A stretch of DNA of 36,477 nt from Liminaster sp045576355 (GTDB taxonomy: Bacteria > Bacteroidota > Bacteroidia > Bacteroidales > UBA3663): assembly GCA_045576355.1 (NCBI GenBank), contig JAZNGG010000053.1:1-36477 (forward strand), in the 5' to 3' direction. The translations under genes were made by a program, and so were the position numbers. Below, in pieces: positions 18,143 to 27,460 of this stretch (position 1 is its first letter; each line of letters begins with the position of its first letter). The notes below the pieces were generated by a model that did no database searches, was not told the DNA's origin, and saw only the letters and a program-made list of their open reading frames with translations.

Positions 18143-19279
18143 CTATCTGTTAGAATACATACTTTCGTAATACTTCTCGTAATCACCGGAAGTAATATTA
18201 TCCATCCACTCTTGATTATCGAGATACCATTGCACCGTCTTTTCAATTCCCTCTTCAAACTGAAGACTCGGCTCCCAGCCTAATTCATTCTTAAGTTTGG
18301 TAGAGTCAATCGCATAACGCAAATCATGACCGGCACGATCTGTCACATAAGTAATCAAGTCCAAAGAATGTCCCTCAGGATTACCGAGGAGGCGATCCAC
18401 AGTTTTGATTATGACATGAATGATGTCAATATTTTTCCATTCGTTAAAGCCACCGATATTATAGGTTTCAGAGATTTTTCCTTCATGGAAAATTAAATCT
18501 ATTGCCCGAGCATGATCCACCACATAAAGCCAATCACGTACATTTTCCCCTTTTCCATATACGGGGAGGGGCTTACGCTGACGTATATTATTTATAAACA
18601 GAGGTATCAACTTCTCAGGGAATTGATATGGACCATAGTTATTAGAGCAATTCGTTACAATGGTTGGCAATCCGTAAGTATCATTAAAAGCCCTTACAAA
18701 ATGATCACTACTTGCCTTTGACGCAGAATAGGGAGAATGGGGATTATACTTTGTAGTCTCATAGAAGAAATCTGTACCATAAGCCAAATGATGTTCGCCG
18801 GAAGACGCGGTTGTAGTAAATGGAGGTTCAATTCCCTCTGGATGAGACAATTGTAATGCTCCATATACCTCATCAGTAGATATATGATAAAAACGTTTTC
18901 CTTCATATCGCTCCGGCTTAGCTTCCCAAGTTACTTTTGCCGCCTGCAATAGAGAGAGTGTCCCCATAACATTAGTGCGAGCAAAAGTAAATGGATCCTT
19001 GATCGAACGATCAACATGACTTTCTGCTGCGAGATGAATTACCCCATCGATTTCATATTGGGCAAATAACTCCATCATCTTGTCAAAATCACAGATATCG
19101 GCTTTGACAAAAGTATAATTAGGTTTATCTTCGATGTCTTTCAGATTAGCAAGATTACCGGCATAGGTAAGTTTATCCAAATTGATGATATGATAATCAG
19201 GATATTTATTGACAAACAATCTTACGACATGACTACCAATAAAACCGGCACCACCGGTAATTAAAATGTTACGTTTCAT
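18143..19279 (-). CDS. rfbB: dTDP-glucose 4,6-dehydratase
   Basis: The 378-aa protein is an extended short-chain dehydrogenase converting dTDP-glucose to dTDP-4-keto-6-deoxyglucose, the branch point for rhamnose and other deoxysugars. Seen directly are the NAD-binding GGAGFIGSHVV (9-19), the active-site TDE (135-137) in YHISTDEVYG, and YxxxK as Y184/K188 in SPYSASKAS. Also present are family motifs GPYQFPEKLIP and GKGENVRDWLYV. The loop at about 142-180 is longer than in E. coli RmlB. The partners rfbA, rfbC and rfbD are not nearby, so they must be elsewhere if the product is dTDP-rhamnose. It leads a three-gene run with a lipoprotein and a UpxY-like gene. Confidence 0.93.
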   Translation of the reverse strand: MKRNILITGGAGFIGSHVVRLFVNKYPDYHIINLDKLTYAGNLANLKDIEDKPNYTFVKADICDFDKMMELFAQYEIDGVIHLAAESHVDRSIKDPFTFARTNVMGTLSLLQAAKVTWEAKPERYEGKRFYHISTDEVYGALQLSHPEGIEPPFTTTASSGEHHLAYGTDFFYETTKYNPHSPYSASKASSDHFVRAFNDTYGLPTIVTNCSNNYGPYQFPEKLIPLFINNIRQRKPLPVYGKGENVRDWLYVVDHARAIDLIFHEGKISETYNIGGFNEWKNIDIIHVIIKTVDRLLGNPEGHSLDLITYVTDRAGHDLRYAIDSTKLKNELGWEPSLQFEEGIEKTVQWYLDNQEWMDNITSGDYEKYYESMYSNR

Positions 19280-19500
19280 AATCTGTAATATAATCTAAAT
19301 TATTCTTTTATAACGCAATTATTCTCCTTCTCCATATAATCTAATATCCTTACAGGAACTATCGGATCAATATATAAGTGACGATACAAACTCATTTATA
19401 TCTGAATGCAAATATGAATAGAAAATACCAAATAGACAAATTTTTAGAAAGATAAATAAGAAATACACTTATGAAAAATAGTTTTATAAAATTTAATACA

Positions 19501-19508
19501 TACCTTTG
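19501..19508 (+). promoter_or_regulatory. Minus-7 element of the acyltransferase gene
   Basis: TACCTTTG matches TAnnTTTG and lies 47 bp before the ATG at 19556. A clear TTTG at the usual spacing upstream is missing. The remaining 276 bp between rfbB and the acyltransferase is AT-rich, and no other feature was seen in it. Confidence 0.5.
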
Positions 19509-19555
19509 TATTCCCAATTAGATAATTACTTAACTCATCACTTTATAATCCATTA

Positions 19556-20620
19556 ATGAAACAAGCATATAACTCGAGTAAGTTTCCTGCCGAACGGAAC
19601 CTCTCCATAGATTTGATCAAAACTATTGCCATTGTTTTAGTTTTCATCCATCATGCTGCATCCTTATTAGATTTAGATGTTCCGTCCACCGGTTGGGTAT
19701 ATCGCTTTTATAAAGTGTTTACTACGATTGATGTTCCTCTCTTCTTTGCTGCTTCAGGAGCGCTGCTTTTAGGGGGAAGATTGCTTCCGATAAAGGATTT
19801 TTTACAGAAAAGATGTAAGCGCATTCTTCTTCCGTTCTTGCTTTGGGGAAGCATCATGTATATTGTCTCGTTTTTAATGCATAAATACCCTGAGATTCAG
19901 AGTTGGTCTGATTTTTTCAAACAAATCATCCCCTATTTCCTGGAAGGAAAAATAAACAGTTCTCACTGGTTTGTGTTTTACTTAATGGGAATTTATCTGA
20001 TGACACCTTTCATCCAGCGTGTTATACAATTGCAGGATGCAAAGTCCGTGATTAAGTATGGTTTGTACCTATGGCTGATATGGATAATTCTAAAGGATGT
20101 AGGAAGTCAATGGTCTATTATAAACTATTTTGACAAAGGAGGCTATCATTTCATAGGTTATTTCTTATTGGGGTATTATCTGATGCATTATTTCAGAAAC
20201 GAGAAGTATAACCATAATTATGGAATGATCCTTTTTTGGAGTTTTGCCCTCATAAGGTTAGCGGTTTTGACATGGACAGATCGTAATTTTTGCATTTTAG
20301 AAATCTTTCAAATTTCCGGCCTGATATTGTGGCTTAAATCATATTCAATTCCTAAAGATAATGCGAAGTATGTACTCCCTTTAAGCAGATATAGTTATAC
20401 GTTCTACTTATCACATCTGATGCCTCTATCAGCCATTTCCCTTTTGACACAGCAAATCTTCTTACGTCTCTCTTCTTCCGGCATATCAGAGTCTCTTTTA
20501 AATGCCGGATTATATATAGCTCCTCTTTTCAATGCCGCTATCACCCTTTTCATCTGTTTGATTATGTGCAGGTGCATAGAAAAAATCAAATGGCTCCCTT
20601 CCCGATGGTTCGGGATCTAA
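19556..20620 (+). CDS. Membrane acyltransferase, acyltransferase family 3
   Basis: The 354-aa protein has about ten predicted membrane segments. The N terminus RNLSIDLIKTIAIVLVFIHH holds the Arg and His typical of Acyltransferase_3 (OafA/WecH-like) enzymes, followed by VPLFFAASGALLLGG and RCKRILLPFLLWG. These enzymes move O-acetyl or other acyl groups onto sugars of O-antigen, capsule or membrane glycans. It is transcribed alone on the plus strand between rfbB and the convergent glycan operon, and fits as a decorating enzyme of the same surface glycan; the acceptor is unknown. Confidence 0.85.
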   Translation: MKQAYNSSKFPAERNLSIDLIKTIAIVLVFIHHAASLLDLDVPSTGWVYRFYKVFTTIDVPLFFAASGALLLGGRLLPIKDFLQKRCKRILLPFLLWGSIMYIVSFLMHKYPEIQSWSDFFKQIIPYFLEGKINSSHWFVFYLMGIYLMTPFIQRVIQLQDAKSVIKYGLYLWLIWIILKDVGSQWSIINYFDKGGYHFIGYFLLGYYLMHYFRNEKYNHNYGMILFWSFALIRLAVLTWTDRNFCILEIFQISGLILWLKSYSIPKDNAKYVLPLSRYSYTFYLSHLMPLSAISLLTQQIFLRLSSSGISESLLNAGLYIAPLFNAAITLFICLIMCRCIEKIKWLPSRWFGI

Positions 20621-20667
20621 GCAAAGAGCAAAGTGGATAACTGAAAGGTAAAAGAAAAAAGCCAATA

Positions 20668-20837
20668 GCCATAGCTGGGCAAAGCCCCTAAACCCCTAAA
20701 CTCTTAAACTCCTCAACTAAATAAGCCATCTGCCATAGCCATAAGCCATAGCAGGGCGAAGCCCCTAAACCCCTAAACCCCTAAACCCCTAAACTCCTCA
20801 ACTAAATAAGCCTTCTGCCATAGCCATAAGCCATAGC
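20668..20837. repeat. Tandem 85-bp repeat with CCCCTAAA octamers
   Basis: A 44-bp segment at 20709-20752 recurs at 20794-20837 with one difference (period 85). Between them runs GGGCGAAG and four perfect CCCCTAAA octamers (20762-20793); the preceding partial unit has two (20685-20700). Units also contain GCCATA/GCCATAA hexamers. The unequal octamer number suggests slippage. It is non-coding and lies between the convergent acyltransferase and GT4 genes. Related sequence is at about 30.3 kb and at the right edge. Confidence 0.85.
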
Positions 20838-20850
20838 GGAGCGGAGCTCC
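20838..20850 (+). terminator. Small terminator-like hairpin
   Basis: GGAGC GGA GCTCC followed by TTTATATT on the plus strand, just after the repeat tract and two bases before the GT4 stop codon. A weak candidate terminator for the acyltransferase transcript. Confidence 0.35.
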
Positions 20851-20851
20851 T

Positions 20852-21994
20852 TTATATTCGATCGTACACTTCGAAAAAAGTTTTAGTCATTTTTTCCCAC
20901 GAGTACTTTTGTTTTTCTTCTCTCAATCCTTTCTGATAGTCGATTTGCGGATTGTCAAAAAATCTCACTAACCCATCAGCAACAGCATCTACAGAAGGCT
21001 GAACCACAACTCCGACTTTACCATCCGGAACTATCTCAGAGAGTCCCCCGACATCAGTGACCAGCATCGGACATTCGAAATGATAGGCTATTTTTGTCAC
21101 ACCACTTTGTGTTGCAGTCTTATAGGGCTGAACGACCAAATCCGGCACAGCAAAATAATACCTCACATCTTCGTCAAGGATAAAATTCGTACGCCAGACA
21201 ATGTCGTCATAGACACCCAGTCTCTTAGCCAAATCGGTAAAAAATTGCCCTTGATTATAAAATTCTCCGGCAATAATCAACTTCAAATTTCTGTTTCTCA
21301 AACGCTCATCGGCAAATGCCGAGATTAGCCAATCCAAGCCTTTATAATCTCTGATCAATCCGAAAAACAACAAATAACGATATGAGGGGTCTAACTTGAG
21401 ATACTCACAAGCCTCACCTCGCTCCACAGCCTCGCCAAAACTATCATACAGCGGATGATGACTGAAACTACAGGGCCTTTTGACATGAAAGTCTTTTACT
21501 GCATCTAAAACAGATTTAGACATCGTGACACCTGCATCTATATGTCTCATAAAGTAGGTGGACAATAGTTTATCCACCACACTCCTTTCATGAGGTATTA
21601 AATTATGAATCAGCGAGATGACCTTCGTGTGGTGATTTCTTTTAGCCCAATATGCGATCGTCCCAAAGCATGGAGCCATAAAAGGCAACCAGTAAGGGAT
21701 AATAATGAGATCTGCTTTGCGTTTTGCCAATTCCTTACCGATAGATATCCAATTGATCGGATTGACCGAATTTACTTTACGTTCTATCTTCAAATCCGTT
21801 GGAGCCGGAGAATCAGAATACTGAGTCTTACCCGGAAATAAGAAAGAAGGATATTGCAACGTGAATGTAACGAGTTCCACCCGATGTCCTTCGGAGATGA
21901 ACTCCCGGGCAAGGCGTTCGTTAAATTCTGCCAAACCGCCACGATAGGGATAGGCTACACCTAAAATAATAATATATTTCGAATGCATAATCAT
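20852..21994 (-). CDS. Glycosyltransferase, GT4-like
   Basis: The 380-aa protein has the two-Rossmann GT-B layout. The N-terminal half has GVAYPYRGGLAEFNERLA, where the GGL loop binds the acceptor side. The C-terminal half has LLFFGLIRDYKGLDWLISAF and a motif QPYKTATQSGVTKIAYHFEC, equivalent to the donor-binding EX7E region with Gln in place of the first Glu. It would transfer a sugar from a nucleotide donor to a growing glycan at the cytoplasmic membrane. Its ATG overlaps the TGA of the upstream YfhO-like gene by one base, indicating translational coupling; a second ATG two codons later is less likely. Last gene of the glycan operon. Donor and acceptor cannot be told. Confidence 0.85.
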   Translation of the reverse strand: MIMHSKYIIILGVAYPYRGGLAEFNERLAREFISEGHRVELVTFTLQYPSFLFPGKTQYSDSPAPTDLKIERKVNSVNPINWISIGKELAKRKADLIIIPYWLPFMAPCFGTIAYWAKRNHHTKVISLIHNLIPHERSVVDKLLSTYFMRHIDAGVTMSKSVLDAVKDFHVKRPCSFSHHPLYDSFGEAVERGEACEYLKLDPSYRYLLFFGLIRDYKGLDWLISAFADERLRNRNLKLIIAGEFYNQGQFFTDLAKRLGVYDDIVWRTNFILDEDVRYYFAVPDLVVQPYKTATQSGVTKIAYHFECPMLVTDVGGLSEIVPDGKVGVVVQPSVDAVADGLVRFFDNPQIDYQKGLREEKQKYSWEKMTKTFFEVYDRI

Positions 21995-24528
21995 CAGTTT
22001 AAATCATCCATGACCTGCGAGGGTCGATTAGGCCATATTCCCCTCCTTTTTCTTTGCCACAATGTCCAAATTCCCCGACCGATAATTATCAAAATCGTAA
22101 GATACATTGTCACGACAAAAATCATTGAGACAAGATTTCCTTTATCAATGCTTTTAGGATGAAACTCCAAATGGATTTGGTGCGTACCGGGTTCGATATT
22201 AAGGGCTTGCAATACGTAGTTCACCCGATAAAGATCGACCGGTTTTCCATCGACCGTAGCTTGCCATCCATCCGGATAATAGATCTCGCTAAACACTATT
22301 GTGCCCGGCAGTGAGGCAACAGCATCATACTTCAATGAGCCGGGAGCATATTGAGTCAATCGTACATGGGCAGTCGAATCATGTTGCAATGTCCATCCTT
22401 CTACGTGCGAGGCGAATTGTTTATCCAGGACAGCCGTTGTGGAGAGGTCTAAATGGCGCAGTGCATCGCTCTCTTCGTTAGGAGTATTGACAACGAGCAA
22501 CGAATCGACAAACCATGCATTGCCCATCGCATTCGGATTGAGCTGTGGCACCGGAGCACCGGATTTATCCGGGACAATGATATACTTCGCATTGAGCATA
22601 TTTATCACTTTCCAGTTCATCTTGGAGAGATGCTCGTCGATGATATCCTGATAACGACGCAATTTGGCAGCATGATAACCTCCGATAGATTTCAGATAAT
22701 AAGAAGTGCGTGCATCATTAAACGTATTTACAGCCAAATTAAAGACTCTGTAATGGGGATCTTTATCCTGTAAAATTTGCTTCTCATAAGGCTGCATCTT
22801 AAATGCACTTTCAAAATTTTTCTTCTTTGAGAAAGCATCATCATTCATATATCGTTTATTGACGGGCCACATATCTGCCATCACCAAAACGCCCAATAAA
22901 AGAGCAAAGACAGAAGTCTTCATATTTCTGACCTTTATAAAAGCGATGACCAGAAGAGCTGCAGCCACAATAAAGCCCAACGAGCGCCAGGCGTCTGACA
23001 CAAACATACTTTCTCTCTGCATAATAATGGCATCACCCAGCCACTCGGGGATCTGAGCAAACATTCGCTCATCATTGGGAGAAACAAAAGAGAAGAGTGA
23101 TGTTCCGAAAAGCGCCAGGAACAAAGCCAGTCCACCCGTTATACCGGCAGCCCAATAGACTAATTTCAGGTTGCATTTTGTTGATGTCCCTGCTTGCTCT
23201 TGAGACAGAGGCTCCGCATTCTTATCTTTGGCATCAGATAATTGCTTCAGAGCCAGGAAGCCCAACAGCGGGACAGTTATTTCGGCGATAACGAGTATAG
23301 AAGATACCGCTCGAAATTTATTATACATCGGGAAATAATCAAAAAAGAAGTGTGTCAATCCCATCCAGTGGTGTCCCCACGAAAGGAAAACCGAAAGCAG
23401 AGTTACAGCCAGCAATGCCCATTTATAGGGACCTTTGACTATAAATAACCCTAAGACAAAAAGGAAACATACGATTGCTCCCATATAAACCGGACCGGCA
23501 GTAAAGGGTTGTTCGCCCCAATAGGTCGGCACCGACTGACAAAACTGCTCTGAAGTGCGACGATCCACCCCCTTTTTGACCATCGTCTTATAGAGTTCAG
23601 ATTCCTTCCCTACCGGATAGTTAGAACTTCCTCCCATAAAGTCGGGCACCAGAAATGTCAATGACTCATCGATGCCGTAACTCCACGCAGTGGCATAGTC
23701 CAAATCCAGTCCGGCAGTACGATTGGAAGCATCTTTCTCCTTAGCCAAATCAGAATGCCCTCCACGCATCGTTTGCGAAGCATATTCCATGTTGGCAAAC
23801 ATAGCTGCAGTTCCTGTTCCGGCTCCGACAACAAAAGAAAACGCAAAGATGGCTGTCTTGGCTAAAAATTGTTTGATTTGCTTTGCCTTTAAATGTATCC
23901 ACAGTTCTGCCATAAAAAAGAATCCGATCACCAGGCAAAGATAATATGCCATCTGCGGGTGGGGATACAAACCGGCAGCCGTACATAACATCGTCAGTAT
24001 CATGCCGATGCCATACTTTTTCCTATAGATCAGATAAAACCCGGCGATCACCAGCGTCATCATCGCCAAAGAGGAAGTTTTCGTGTTGTGTCTTGCCGCA
24101 ATAATTATAAAGAAATAAGAAGAAAACGCGATGGCCAAAGCCCCCACGATGGCCAGCCATCGATTGACCTTCATCGAACAAAGGAGCGCATAAAATGCCA
24201 GGCAATAGAGTATTACTATCGCGATAGCACTTTGATGACCCTGATAAAACAATTTCTTGAATGGGCGCATCCACCTGTCGGCTTGATAAGAGTATCCACC
24301 AATCTGAAAATTGGGCATACCGGAAAACATGGCTCCATTCCACCATGTTGTCGTTCCCGTATCTTCCCGATACTTCACTGATTCCTGTACTGCAGAAGTA
24401 GCCTGAACCGTGTCATTAGCCCCAATGACTTTCCCATCCAGCTCCGGAGACATATAAATACATCCGACTGCGACAAAGACGATTACAGCCAAAAGATAAG
24501 GCCATGTTTTTCGTAAAAAGCAATTCAT
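21994..24528 (-). CDS. YfhO-family multi-pass membrane protein
   Basis: The 844-aa protein has an N-terminal TM helix (LLAVIVFVAVGCIYM), many further TM segments up to about residue 550, a long non-membrane region to about 790, and a last TM (LVSMIFVVTMYLTILIIIG). This is the YfhO (PF09586) layout, related to GT-C glycosyltransferases that use lipid-linked sugars. The motif region VVFSEIYYPDGWQATVDGKP appears here as IVFSEIYYPDGWQATVDGK, typical of the family's extracytoplasmic part. In Gram-positive bacteria YfhO proteins act in side-chain glycosylation of surface polymers; a similar periplasmic role is inferred here. It is 61 bp after a GT2 gene and overlaps the next GT4 gene by one base. 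Confidence 0.85.
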   Translation of the reverse strand: MNCFLRKTWPYLLAVIVFVAVGCIYMSPELDGKVIGANDTVQATSAVQESVKYREDTGTTTWWNGAMFSGMPNFQIGGYSYQADRWMRPFKKLFYQGHQSAIAIVILYCLAFYALLCSMKVNRWLAIVGALAIAFSSYFFIIIAARHNTKTSSLAMMTLVIAGFYLIYRKKYGIGMILTMLCTAAGLYPHPQMAYYLCLVIGFFFMAELWIHLKAKQIKQFLAKTAIFAFSFVVGAGTGTAAMFANMEYASQTMRGGHSDLAKEKDASNRTAGLDLDYATAWSYGIDESLTFLVPDFMGGSSNYPVGKESELYKTMVKKGVDRRTSEQFCQSVPTYWGEQPFTAGPVYMGAIVCFLFVLGLFIVKGPYKWALLAVTLLSVFLSWGHHWMGLTHFFFDYFPMYNKFRAVSSILVIAEITVPLLGFLALKQLSDAKDKNAEPLSQEQAGTSTKCNLKLVYWAAGITGGLALFLALFGTSLFSFVSPNDERMFAQIPEWLGDAIIMQRESMFVSDAWRSLGFIVAAALLVIAFIKVRNMKTSVFALLLGVLVMADMWPVNKRYMNDDAFSKKKNFESAFKMQPYEKQILQDKDPHYRVFNLAVNTFNDARTSYYLKSIGGYHAAKLRRYQDIIDEHLSKMNWKVINMLNAKYIIVPDKSGAPVPQLNPNAMGNAWFVDSLLVVNTPNEESDALRHLDLSTTAVLDKQFASHVEGWTLQHDSTAHVRLTQYAPGSLKYDAVASLPGTIVFSEIYYPDGWQATVDGKPVDLYRVNYVLQALNIEPGTHQIHLEFHPKSIDKGNLVSMIFVVTMYLTILIIIGRGIWTLWQRKRRGIWPNRPSQVMDDLN

Positions 24529-24589
24529 ACTATACTGATATTTAAAAATTTATTATTATTCTCGATGTCATATTTATTTGTGCCGGCCA

Positions 24590-25609
24590 TCATAATGCCG
24601 GATGCATCCTTCGTAATAACCGGGACAAAAGGCTTAAAGTTAATTTGCCCGGATGAGTCAGAATCTCCATCAGCAGCCGATATTTCAGAGACCGATGCAG
24701 ATAAGAATTATTTTTCCAGTGCGGCACTTGTGCGTGCAAAATGCTCTGCATCTCCTTCAGGACGGCAACCTTCGCATCCGAAACGTTGGAGAGATAATTT
24801 AACGCACCGACCATATACGACTTCTTCAGATAGATATAATCCATCTCCTCTCTGTATGCCTCATATAGACCCCGAGCCCGCACTTCTGCCATCAACGTGT
24901 CAAACGCTTCCGCTTTTTGTCGCCAACGATCTGCATCCTGCGAGGTCGTGAGCGATGCCGGACGGATCCGATAGCGATAAAACGGCTCTGCCACCGAGGC
25001 GACACGTGTAGCACATAGGAGCACTTTAACCAGGAAGTTTGTGTCTTCACAACTTCTTCCTGCAGGAAATCGCAGATGATGTCGCTCTAAAAAATCTCTA
25101 CGATAGAGATAGGTGACACTAAATGTCTTAAAAGAGACCAGATAAGATCGTTTCTCATCCTCGGTAAAAACACCCGACGGCAATAAAGGATTGGCCACCA
25201 CCGCTCCGTCTTTCGCTCCACCGTAGTAAGAGATCTCACACTGACAGATCTCTGCTTCCCCCCGTTCTGCTGCCTCCAGCAGGGTCTGGAGCATCTCGGG
25301 GTGGACGAGGTCATCACTATCTATAAAAGCGACATACTCCCCCTGAGCCACATCAATACCGACGTTTCGAGCCACCCCCGGACCGCTATTGACCGGAGTC
25401 TCCACCACCTTGATATGAGCACTGCTGCCGAGGCTCCCGATGTGTTGCCGGACTCTCTCTATGCTGTCGTCCTGCCCATGGTCATCGACCAGAATCAACT
25501 CCCACTCTGAGGCAGGCAGTGTCTGATGGATCAATGCATCCACCATCTCGACGATATAGTCGGCGACATTATACACTGGAGCAATAACAGAGACTTTCAT
25601 ACGGCTCAC
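24590..25609 (-). CDS. Glycosyltransferase family 2
   Basis: The 339-aa protein is a GT-A fold GT2 enzyme. The start KVSVIAPVYNVADYIVEMVD and the ELILVDDHGQDDS strand bind the nucleotide; the DxD motif is DSDD in GEYVAFIDSDDLVHPEML. A later KVLLCATRVASV and RYRIRPASLT region fits the acceptor side. It would add a sugar to the cell-surface glycan. The ATG overlaps the stop of the preceding GT2 gene by four bases (ATGA), showing coupling within the operon. Base composition is clearly GC-richer than the genes left of 20 kb. Confidence 0.9.
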   Translation of the reverse strand: MSRMKVSVIAPVYNVADYIVEMVDALIHQTLPASEWELILVDDHGQDDSIERVRQHIGSLGSSAHIKVVETPVNSGPGVARNVGIDVAQGEYVAFIDSDDLVHPEMLQTLLEAAERGEAEICQCEISYYGGAKDGAVVANPLLPSGVFTEDEKRSYLVSFKTFSVTYLYRRDFLERHHLRFPAGRSCEDTNFLVKVLLCATRVASVAEPFYRYRIRPASLTTSQDADRWRQKAEAFDTLMAEVRARGLYEAYREEMDYIYLKKSYMVGALNYLSNVSDAKVAVLKEMQSILHAQVPHWKNNSYLHRSLKYRLLMEILTHPGKLTLSLLSRLLRRMHPAL

Positions 25610-26430
25610 ATCACTTTATAATATTTTGCCAGAAACGCGAAAAAAGCATTCGACCAGGCTTCCGGCAAGATTCGTTTCATCCATCTCACGGCACGTTTTC
25701 TCAGCAGCATCCACTGCAAGTCAAATCGGCCGCATAGACCCCTTTTCCTCAAGACGGCATAGTGCTCACGCGTAGAGGCTTCAAAATGGTCAAAAGTCGT
25801 ACCCGAGTGGATCGGCAAAAGGGCAATCTCTACGTCCACATACTTAAACTTATAGCCGGCGATATAGAGCGAGGAAATCTGTTCGAAATCACCCACATAT
25901 TTATAGGTCAAGTCAAACGGATGTTGCCTCAGCAGTTCTGTTTTGACCCACGTGGCTTGATGACAGAGACACCACCGGCGGGGCAGTTGTGCGATGTCGA
26001 GCGGAGCTCCGGGATATGCCCCATGTTCAGTCTCCAGTCGCCATCTGCCATACATGACATCCGGCTCCTCCCCATCTTCCAGGGATTGTGCCAGTCTGAG
26101 CAATACCCCCTCATCCACCAGTGTGTCGTCCGCATTCAGGAAAAGGAGATACCGACCGGTGGCTCGCATGATACCTTTATTCATGCCGTCATAGATGCCC
26201 CGATCTTTCTCGGAGATCCATAGGTCGATGTCCGCTTCATGACGTTTTATGATGTCGAGGGTGGCATCTGTGCTCCCCCCGTCTATGACTATATACTCCA
26301 CAGACTCAAATCTCTGCTCTGCCACCGAGCAGATCGTTCGCTCGATCCCTTTCTCGGCATTATAAGCGACCGTTACGATCGTAAACAGAGGTCTCTCATG
26401 AGCCTTCTCACTTTTCCTCATTCTCTCCAT
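25606..26430 (-). CDS. Glycosyltransferase family 2 (WcaA-like)
   Basis: The 274-aa protein is a short GT2 enzyme. The N-terminal FTIVTVAYNAEKGIERTICS and IVIDGGSTDATLDIIKRHE segments, then DRGIYDGMNKGIMRATG and NADD as DxD equivalent, match the subgroup related to colanic-acid WcaA-type transferases. It overlaps the upstream GT2 gene by 23 bases; an ATG three codons in (26421) would still overlap. It is coupled downstream by an ATGA overlap. Sugar specificity is unknown. Confidence 0.88.
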   Translation of the reverse strand: MERMRKSEKAHERPLFTIVTVAYNAEKGIERTICSVAEQRFESVEYIVIDGGSTDATLDIIKRHEADIDLWISEKDRGIYDGMNKGIMRATGRYLLFLNADDTLVDEGVLLRLAQSLEDGEEPDVMYGRWRLETEHGAYPGAPLDIAQLPRRWCLCHQATWVKTELLRQHPFDLTYKYVGDFEQISSLYIAGYKFKYVDVEIALLPIHSGTTFDHFEASTREHYAVLRKRGLCGRFDLQWMLLRKRAVRWMKRILPEAWSNAFFAFLAKYYKVM

Positions 26431-27427
26431 GGCGACTTAAAATTGCAGGTTTCAATACCCAATGATAAAAGAGTCGTTTCGTCCACGGCAGACGGGACAA
26501 GGCATCTCGGTCAAAACGGAGAAAGACTTTCCGAAGAGATTCGGAAGAGGCCATCCCCCTCCTGAAACGAGCGAAGGCACCGAAACGATGTTCTGCCCAC
26601 TCCTTACGATATGCCGTATAAAGACGCATCACACTACACATAAACAACTCCTGCCCGAACTCCTGAAGGCGTCCTTTGCGATCGATCACCTCATAGAGAG
26701 CCTCTAAAAATTGTCTCACCGTGCTGACGCTGTAGTAGGCATACTTATGCGATGTGGAGGCTGCATCCTGCCACCAGTGGTAGAGCGGCTGTGGGCACAA
26801 TGTCACTTTCGGTCGGGAGAGATAGACCTCTGCACAAAAGAATATATCCTCCATGGAGACCCGTCGTGTATCGACAAATCTTATATGATGCTCCCTCAGG
26901 AAAGAGGCTCTGAAGAGGTGGAGCCACACACTCTTGATGTTGCCATAAGAGGGTGTATCTTTCTCCAGAGGCGGAGAAAGGATTATGGCTGCCGTAGCCT
27001 CATCCACCTCCAGCGGAGAGGGGAAAGGATAGAGTTCATCATGATCCTGAAACCGAAACAAAAGATGGCTGGCACAGACATCAGCCTCTGCCGATGCTGC
27101 AGCCCGATAGAGTTTCTCAAACATCGTCGGGTCACAGTCATCATCATGATCGCTGAAGCCGATATACTCGCCGCGAGCCACTTGCAGTCCCCGATTACGG
27201 CTCTCACCGATGTGCAGGTTCTCCTCGTTGCGCAGAACGACAAACCGCGGGTCACGCGCAGCATACTCCTCCACGATCCGATCACTTCCGTCGGTCGGAG
27301 CATCGAGGATCACGACAAACTCGATCTCCTCCAGTGTCTGATAAACCAGAGCATCGAGGCACTTGCGCAGCTGCCTGCCGGCATTATAGACCGGGACTAT
27401 GACACTCACCTTAGGTCGTGCAGTCAT
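26408..27427 (-). CDS. Glycosyltransferase family 2
   Basis: The 339-aa protein is a GT2 enzyme with VSVIVPVYNAGRQLRKCLDA at the N terminus, GESRNRGLQVARGEYIGF, and DHDD as the metal-binding DxD. The layout is close to the other 339-aa GT2 of the operon, and the two may be old paralogues. It begins 33 bp after the Fe-S protein gene and overlaps the next GT2 gene. Probably adds one sugar of the repeat unit. Confidence 0.9.
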   Translation of the reverse strand: MTARPKVSVIVPVYNAGRQLRKCLDALVYQTLEEIEFVVILDAPTDGSDRIVEEYAARDPRFVVLRNEENLHIGESRNRGLQVARGEYIGFSDHDDDCDPTMFEKLYRAAASAEADVCASHLLFRFQDHDELYPFPSPLEVDEATAAIILSPPLEKDTPSYGNIKSVWLHLFRASFLREHHIRFVDTRRVSMEDIFFCAEVYLSRPKVTLCPQPLYHWWQDAASTSHKYAYYSVSTVRQFLEALYEVIDRKGRLQEFGQELFMCSVMRLYTAYRKEWAEHRFGAFARFRRGMASSESLRKVFLRFDRDALSRLPWTKRLFYHWVLKPAILSRHGENEEK

Positions 27428-27460
27428 GTTTCAAGTATTGTTTTATAAAAGTTTGTTATC

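Noticed and set aside
20762..20793. CCCCTAAA repeats as a telomere or CRISPR array
   Set aside because: Everything around is bacterial chromosome; units are contiguous octamers without spacers and no cas genes are present.
26711..27448. 245-codon plus-strand open frame opposite a GT2 gene
   Set aside because: The minus-strand gene has full GT2 motifs and fits the operon; the opposite frame shows no domain and is a composition effect.
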